A DNA stretch of 64,000 bases from Acidisoma cellulosilyticum (GTDB lineage Bacteria; Pseudomonadota; Alphaproteobacteria; Acetobacterales; Acetobacteraceae), in NCBI RefSeq assembly GCF_020621385.1, contig NZ_JAESVA010000005.1, forward strand, positions 434,001 to 498,000, written 5' to 3'. The translations under genes and the position numbers were made by a program. The notes beneath the pieces are model-generated. The model did not search any database. It saw only the letters and a list, made by a program, of their open reading frames with translations, and was not told the DNA's origin. This document shows, piece by piece, positions 60,880-64,000 of the stretch (position 1 is its first letter; each line of letters starts with the position of its first letter).

Positions 60880-61824
60880 ATGAAGCAAAGTTACATAGAA
60901 ACGAACGGGATCACCCTCCATGTCAGCGAGGCCGGCGCAGGGCCGGCCGTCGTCTTCTGTCACGGTTTTCCCGACACGTCCTACACCTGGCGCCGACAGA
61001 TGATGGCCGTCGCTGCGGCGGGCTATAGAGCGATCGCGCCGGACATGCGCGGCTATGGGCGAAGTTCCGCTCCGGCTGACGCGACCCTGTACACGCCTCT
61101 GCAAACAGCGGGCGACCTGATCGGGCTGCTCGACGCGCTGCAGATCCCCAGCGCGGTCCTGGTGGGTCACGACTGGGGGGCGACGCATGTCTGGAACGCC
61201 GCGATGATGCGCCCTGACCGGTTCAAGGCCTTGTTCTGCCTCAGCGTGCCTTATGTGCCGCGGGGCGAGGTGAGCGTCTTCAAGCGGATGCGCGCGGCCG
61301 GCCATCAGGACCGCTTCTATATGTTCGAGCAGATCAAGCCGGAGGCCGATCACATTTGGGCCGAAGCCGCGGTCACCATTCCGGGCATTCTCTACTGGGC
61401 ATCGGGCGCCGCGCCACCGGACCAGCGCTGGAGTCCCATGGACCCCGCGCGAAACTTTCACCGCCCGGCGCCGGGACCGCTGCCATCCTGGGCAGATCCC
61501 GCCTATGTCGCGCATAGCATCGCGGAATTCCAGCGCACCGGTTTTCATGGGGCGCTGAACTATTACCGCGCAGCGGAGCCTTATTTTTACCTCTCCGCCG
61601 CATTCAAAGGCGCGAAGATCGCTCAACCGTCTTTTTTCATCTGGGGGAAGGCTGACGGTTTGAAGGAACTCTATCCGCTGACGCTGGACCAGATGCGCGC
61701 AGGGCTTCCAGGGCTGCTGGGCGGTTTGGAACTCGACAATATCGGCCATTGGGTCCAGCACGAAGCGGCCGAGGTGGTGGATGCCGAGCTTTTGGCCTTT
61801 CTGCGCAAGGTCAGTCCAGCCTGA
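60880..61824 (+). CDS. Alpha/beta hydrolase, epoxide hydrolase-like
   Basis: This 314-residue hydrolase has HGFPD (28-32), the nucleophile elbow VGHDWG with D98, PDMRGYGRSSAP and the catalytic histidine in NIGHWVQHE near 289. ATG 60880 follows GGGAGGA by five bases; GTG 60877 is too close to that site. It is probably co-transcribed with the preceding hydrolase and may be regulated by the MarR protein encoded convergently downstream. Its substrate is unknown: an epoxide or halogenated compound is plausible. Confidence 0.92.
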   Translation: MKQSYIETNGITLHVSEAGAGPAVVFCHGFPDTSYTWRRQMMAVAAAGYRAIAPDMRGYGRSSAPADATLYTPLQTAGDLIGLLDALQIPSAVLVGHDWGATHVWNAAMMRPDRFKALFCLSVPYVPRGEVSVFKRMRAAGHQDRFYMFEQIKPEADHIWAEAAVTIPGILYWASGAAPPDQRWSPMDPARNFHRPAPGPLPSWADPAYVAHSIAEFQRTGFHGALNYYRAAEPYFYLSAAFKGAKIAQPSFFIWGKADGLKELYPLTLDQMRAGLPGLLGGLELDNIGHWVQHEAAEVVDAELLAFLRKVSPA

Positions 61825-61857
61825 CCCTTAAGGTGAAACGCGGTAAGCGCCGGACGC

Positions 61858-62343
61858 TCACAGACCCTCGTCGAAATCCTCCGCCGCGATAAGGGCGAGC
61901 GTCTCGCGAAGAGCCCTTGCTGTCTCGACGCCAAATTTATGCTCGAAGCGTGTCTGCGCAATCTCCCAAAGGCCAGCGGTTTCGCGGAGTTTGATCTGGC
62001 CCTGCTGCGTCAGCTTCGCCCGCCGGTTGCGCCTATCCTCGGGGTCGACCTCAAGGGCGACCAAGCCGTCTCTCTCAAGCGGCTTCAGATTATGGCCGAG
62101 CGCCGAGCGATCCAGCACCAGGGATGCCGCGAGCTGGCCCATGGTCGGGCTTTCGAACCGCGCGATGTTCAGCAGAATGGATCGCTGTGTGGAGCGCAGA
62201 CCTGTCGGTGCCAGCACGGAATCATAGAGTTGCGAGACCCGGCGCGTCGCTTTCCGCAGCGCCGTGCTGTTGCATCGATTGAGGTCGCCGAGCGCCGTAC
62301 TCTTGTCGTCTGGTCGCCCGGTCGAGGCCGCCTGTTTCCGCAA
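61858..62343 (-). CDS. MarR-family transcriptional regulator
   Basis: This 161-residue regulator has NCNSTALRKATRRVSQLYDS-like N-terminal helices near 23-42, a recognition region QLAASLVLDRSALGHNLKPL and the wing DPEDRRNRRAKLTQQG. The start is TTG at 62343, supported by AAGGGA seven bases upstream. It is convergent with the hydrolase pair and divergent from the GNAT gene. It is a relative of the MarR protein at 43901. Confidence 0.88.
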   Translation of the reverse strand: MRKQAASTGRPDDKSTALGDLNRCNSTALRKATRRVSQLYDSVLAPTGLRSTQRSILLNIARFESPTMGQLAASLVLDRSALGHNLKPLERDGLVALEVDPEDRRNRRAKLTQQGQIKLRETAGLWEIAQTRFEHKFGVETARALRETLALIAAEDFDEGL

Positions 62344-62517
62344 GGTCCTATCCCTTCAATCGTCACGCGCCAGATCCGCCGCAGCAAACGCCCTGGATCG
62401 CAAATAGGGGCATATCGCTGCCTATGCGACAAACCGCGCTTCCCTTGATAGAAAGGGGGCACTTGCCCATAATATCGCGGAAGCTTTGTCTGGCAAAACA
62501 GTCATGGGGAGAACGGG

Positions 62518-63228
62518 ATGTCGACCGCCGTGCAGGAAACTACGCAGGACCACCCGTTGCTGGATAACCCGATCTGGCAGGCTCTCAATTCCAGGCATCG
62601 ATCCTTCAATCGCGGGACGGGTCAGGCCGCGCGCTATCCCGCCGGTATCTCCCGGTTCGCGGCCTTGGAGCGGCCTGACGCAGCGGCGTTCGATGATCTG
62701 GCAACCCTGGTCCAGCCCGGCGAGACGGTGGCGTTTTTCACCGCCGAGCCGCTTGATCTGCCAAAGGGATGGGAGGTTTTGCGCGCGCGTGCTTTGGACC
62801 AGATGGTTTGCGAACGTCTGACAGGCAGCGCCGCGCCGTTGACGCTGCCCTTGGAGACAAAGGACGTCGGGGAGATGCTCGCCCTCGCCTTGGCCACTGA
62901 GCCGGGGCCGTTTTCCGAAGGTACGATCCGCATGGGGCGCTATTTCGGATTTCGATCCGAGGACGGCCGGCTTGCCGCAATGGCAGGCGAGCGCCTTTGC
63001 CTGACAGGCTATAGCGAGATCAGCGCTGTTTGCACCGACCCGGCCTTTCGGGGGCGCGGCTACGCGAAAGCGCTGGTAGTGGGGCTGGCCGCTATGGCTC
63101 TGGCCGAAGGCAATCTGCCTTTCCTGCATGTCAAAACGGAGAACGGCGCCAGGGGGCTATATGAGGCGCTCGGCTTCCGCCTGCGCCGCGCCATTCAGTT
63201 GACGGTTCTCAGCCGGAAAAGCGCCTGA
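62518..63228 (+). CDS. GNAT-family N-acetyltransferase
   Basis: This 236-residue protein has an N-terminal part of about 120 residues of unknown role and a C-terminal GNAT domain with ISAVCTDPAFRGRGYAKALV (acetyl-CoA binding, near 161-180) and NLPFLHVKTENGARGLYEALGF. It matches the FR47-like group. A GGGGAG ribosome site lies just before the ATG. A strong hairpin terminator follows its stop. The substrate is unknown. Confidence 0.9.
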   Translation: MSTAVQETTQDHPLLDNPIWQALNSRHRSFNRGTGQAARYPAGISRFAALERPDAAAFDDLATLVQPGETVAFFTAEPLDLPKGWEVLRARALDQMVCERLTGSAAPLTLPLETKDVGEMLALALATEPGPFSEGTIRMGRYFGFRSEDGRLAAMAGERLCLTGYSEISAVCTDPAFRGRGYAKALVVGLAAMALAEGNLPFLHVKTENGARGLYEALGFRLRRAIQLTVLSRKSA

Positions 63229-63266
63229 CCCGATCAGGCGCTTCCTATGTCCGGCAAAGAACGGGA

Positions 63267-63306
63267 CGATCCCATCAGGGCCGCGACCCTGATGGGATCG
63301 GCTTTT
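63267..63306. terminator. Rho-independent terminator between convergent genes
   Basis: CGATCCCATCAGGG (63267-63280) and CCCTGATGGGATCG (63287-63300) form a perfect 14-pair stem with a 6-base loop, followed on the plus strand by GCTTTT. It terminates the GNAT transcript and probably also the convergent aldo/keto reductase transcript. Confidence 0.88.
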
Positions 63307-64000
63307 ACAGGCCGACGGCCTTCATGCCTTCGGCCGGGTAGCGATGGCCTTGGAAGGCGTCGGGCGGCAGAATGCGGTCGATCTCTGCCAGTTCCTCGGC
63401 CGACAGGGTGACGGTCGCGGCACCGAGGTTTTCTTCTAGGAATTTTCTCCGTTTCGTTCCCGGAATAGGAATAATGTCCTCCCCCTGCGCCAGGACCCAG
63501 GCGAGCGCCAATTGTCCCGGCGTGCAGCCGCGCGCCTTGGCGAATTCCGCGATCTTATCGGCCAGATCGACGTTCTTCTGAAAATTCTCGCCCTGGAAGC
63601 GCGGCATATTGCGCCGCCAATCGTCCGCCTCCAGATCGTCCGGGCTTTTGATCTGCCCGGTCAGGAAACCGCGGCCGAGCGGGCTATAGGGGATGAAGGC
63701 GATGCCGAGTTCGCGGGTCACTGCCAGAATCTCAGCCTCCGGGTCTCGGCTCCAGAGCGAATATTCCGTCTGCAATGCCGCGATCGGATGCACCTTCGCG
63801 GCGCGGCGGATCGTCTCCGGCCCGGCCTCGGACAGGCCCAGGTGAAGCACCTTGCCCTCGGCCACCAGTTCCGCCATCGCGCCGACCGTCTCCTCGATCG
63901 GGACATTGGGGTCGACGCGATGCTGGTAATAGAGATCGATGACGTCGAGGCCGAGGCGCTGCAGGCTCGCCTCGCAGGCCGATTTCACATAGGCCGGATC
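63305..64000 (-). CDS. Aldo/keto reductase, C-terminal part (5' truncated by window)
   Basis: The last 231 residues of an aldo/keto reductase are visible; the frame is open to the window edge, so the N-terminus with the catalytic aspartate, tyrosine and lysine lies outside. The fragment has [21 protein letters not shown] (histidine of the tetrad in QHR), [19 protein letters not shown] and [13 protein letters not shown] for NADPH binding. It resembles the YajO/AKR13-type group. It is not closely similar to the reductase at 13246-14127. Confidence 0.92.
   Translation of the reverse strand, partial: DPAYVKSACEASLQRLGLDVIDLYYQHRVDPNVPIEETVGAMAELVAEGKVLHLGLSEAGPETIRRAAKVHPIAALQTEYSLWSRDPEAEILAVTRELGIAFIPYSPLGRGFLTGQIKSPDDLEADDWRRNMPRFQGENFQKNVDLADKIAEFAKARGCTPGQLALAWVLAQGEDIIPIPGTKRRKFLEENLGAATVTLSAEELAEIDRILPPDAFQGHRYPAEGMKAVGL

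Noticed and set aside
1-64000. CRISPR arrays, prophage and rRNA genes.
   Set aside because: No regularly spaced direct repeats, no phage structural genes and no rRNA-like sequence were noticed in the window.

Overview
The window looks like chromosomal DNA of a GC-rich alphaproteobacterium, most likely a member of the Acetobacteraceae. The grounds are high GC with strong third-position bias, a Hint-domain secreted protein of the type common in acetic acid bacteria, an SOS box of the alphaproteobacterial form GTTC-N7-GTTC before imuA, and housekeeping genes (cysS, trmJ, glmU, glmS) of alphaproteobacterial character. The family assignment is inference. I saw no rRNA, CRISPR array, complete insertion sequence or prophage; there is one tRNA gene (Pro, GGG).

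Region 1 (1-12153) is a sugar or sugar-acid utilisation locus. It holds the end of one ribose-type ABC importer (ATPase and permease), then a leftward operon (MBL-fold hydrolase, 2-hydroxyacid dehydrogenase, shikimate-dehydrogenase-like enzyme, KDPG-type aldolase, cupin-type phosphoglucose isomerase). Divergent from it is a rightward operon with a complete second importer, an SDR dehydrogenase and an FGGY kinase. Together they suggest uptake, oxidation, phosphorylation and aldol cleavage of an unidentified carbohydrate. Region 2 (12187-16562) has a DUF1176 exported protein, an aldo/keto reductase with its divergent LysR regulator, and a frameshifted alpha/beta hydrolase.

Region 3 (about 16690-19560) is an AT-rich island that clearly differs from its surroundings. 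It encodes a four-helix membrane protein (TTG start), a DGQHR/DndB-like protein and a Dam-type adenine methyltransferase in one tightly packed leftward operon. This is the best candidate in the window for an undescribed modification or defence module. Region 4 (19575-30289) holds an NCS1 permease with a good terminator, a class II aldolase, an AtoE-type transporter coupled to a class A beta-lactamase, a LysR/SDR pair, an ABC-2 efflux pair behind an operator-bearing promoter, and a TetR/DoxX pair around a multi-site operator. Several very small or decayed genes lie here.

Region 5 (30310-42264) is mostly core metabolism: trmJ-cysS, an amino-acid racemase, a GNAT, a SulP transporter with a structured leader, a HAD phosphatase, glmU-glmS, a TPR-glycosyltransferase and tRNA-Pro. 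Region 6 (42265-49298) has a MarR-controlled NmrA-like oxidoreductase operon, a sulfotransferase, the imuA-imuB SOS mutagenesis genes (dnaE2 is not beside them) and small exported proteins. Region 7 (49299-64000) has a hybrid histidine kinase, methylthioribose kinase, a Hint-domain protein, MATE and CPA1 transporters, a GntR regulator, a nitronate monooxygenase, two alpha/beta hydrolases with a MarR regulator, a GNAT and a truncated aldo/keto reductase. Palindromic REP-like repeats recur between genes throughout.
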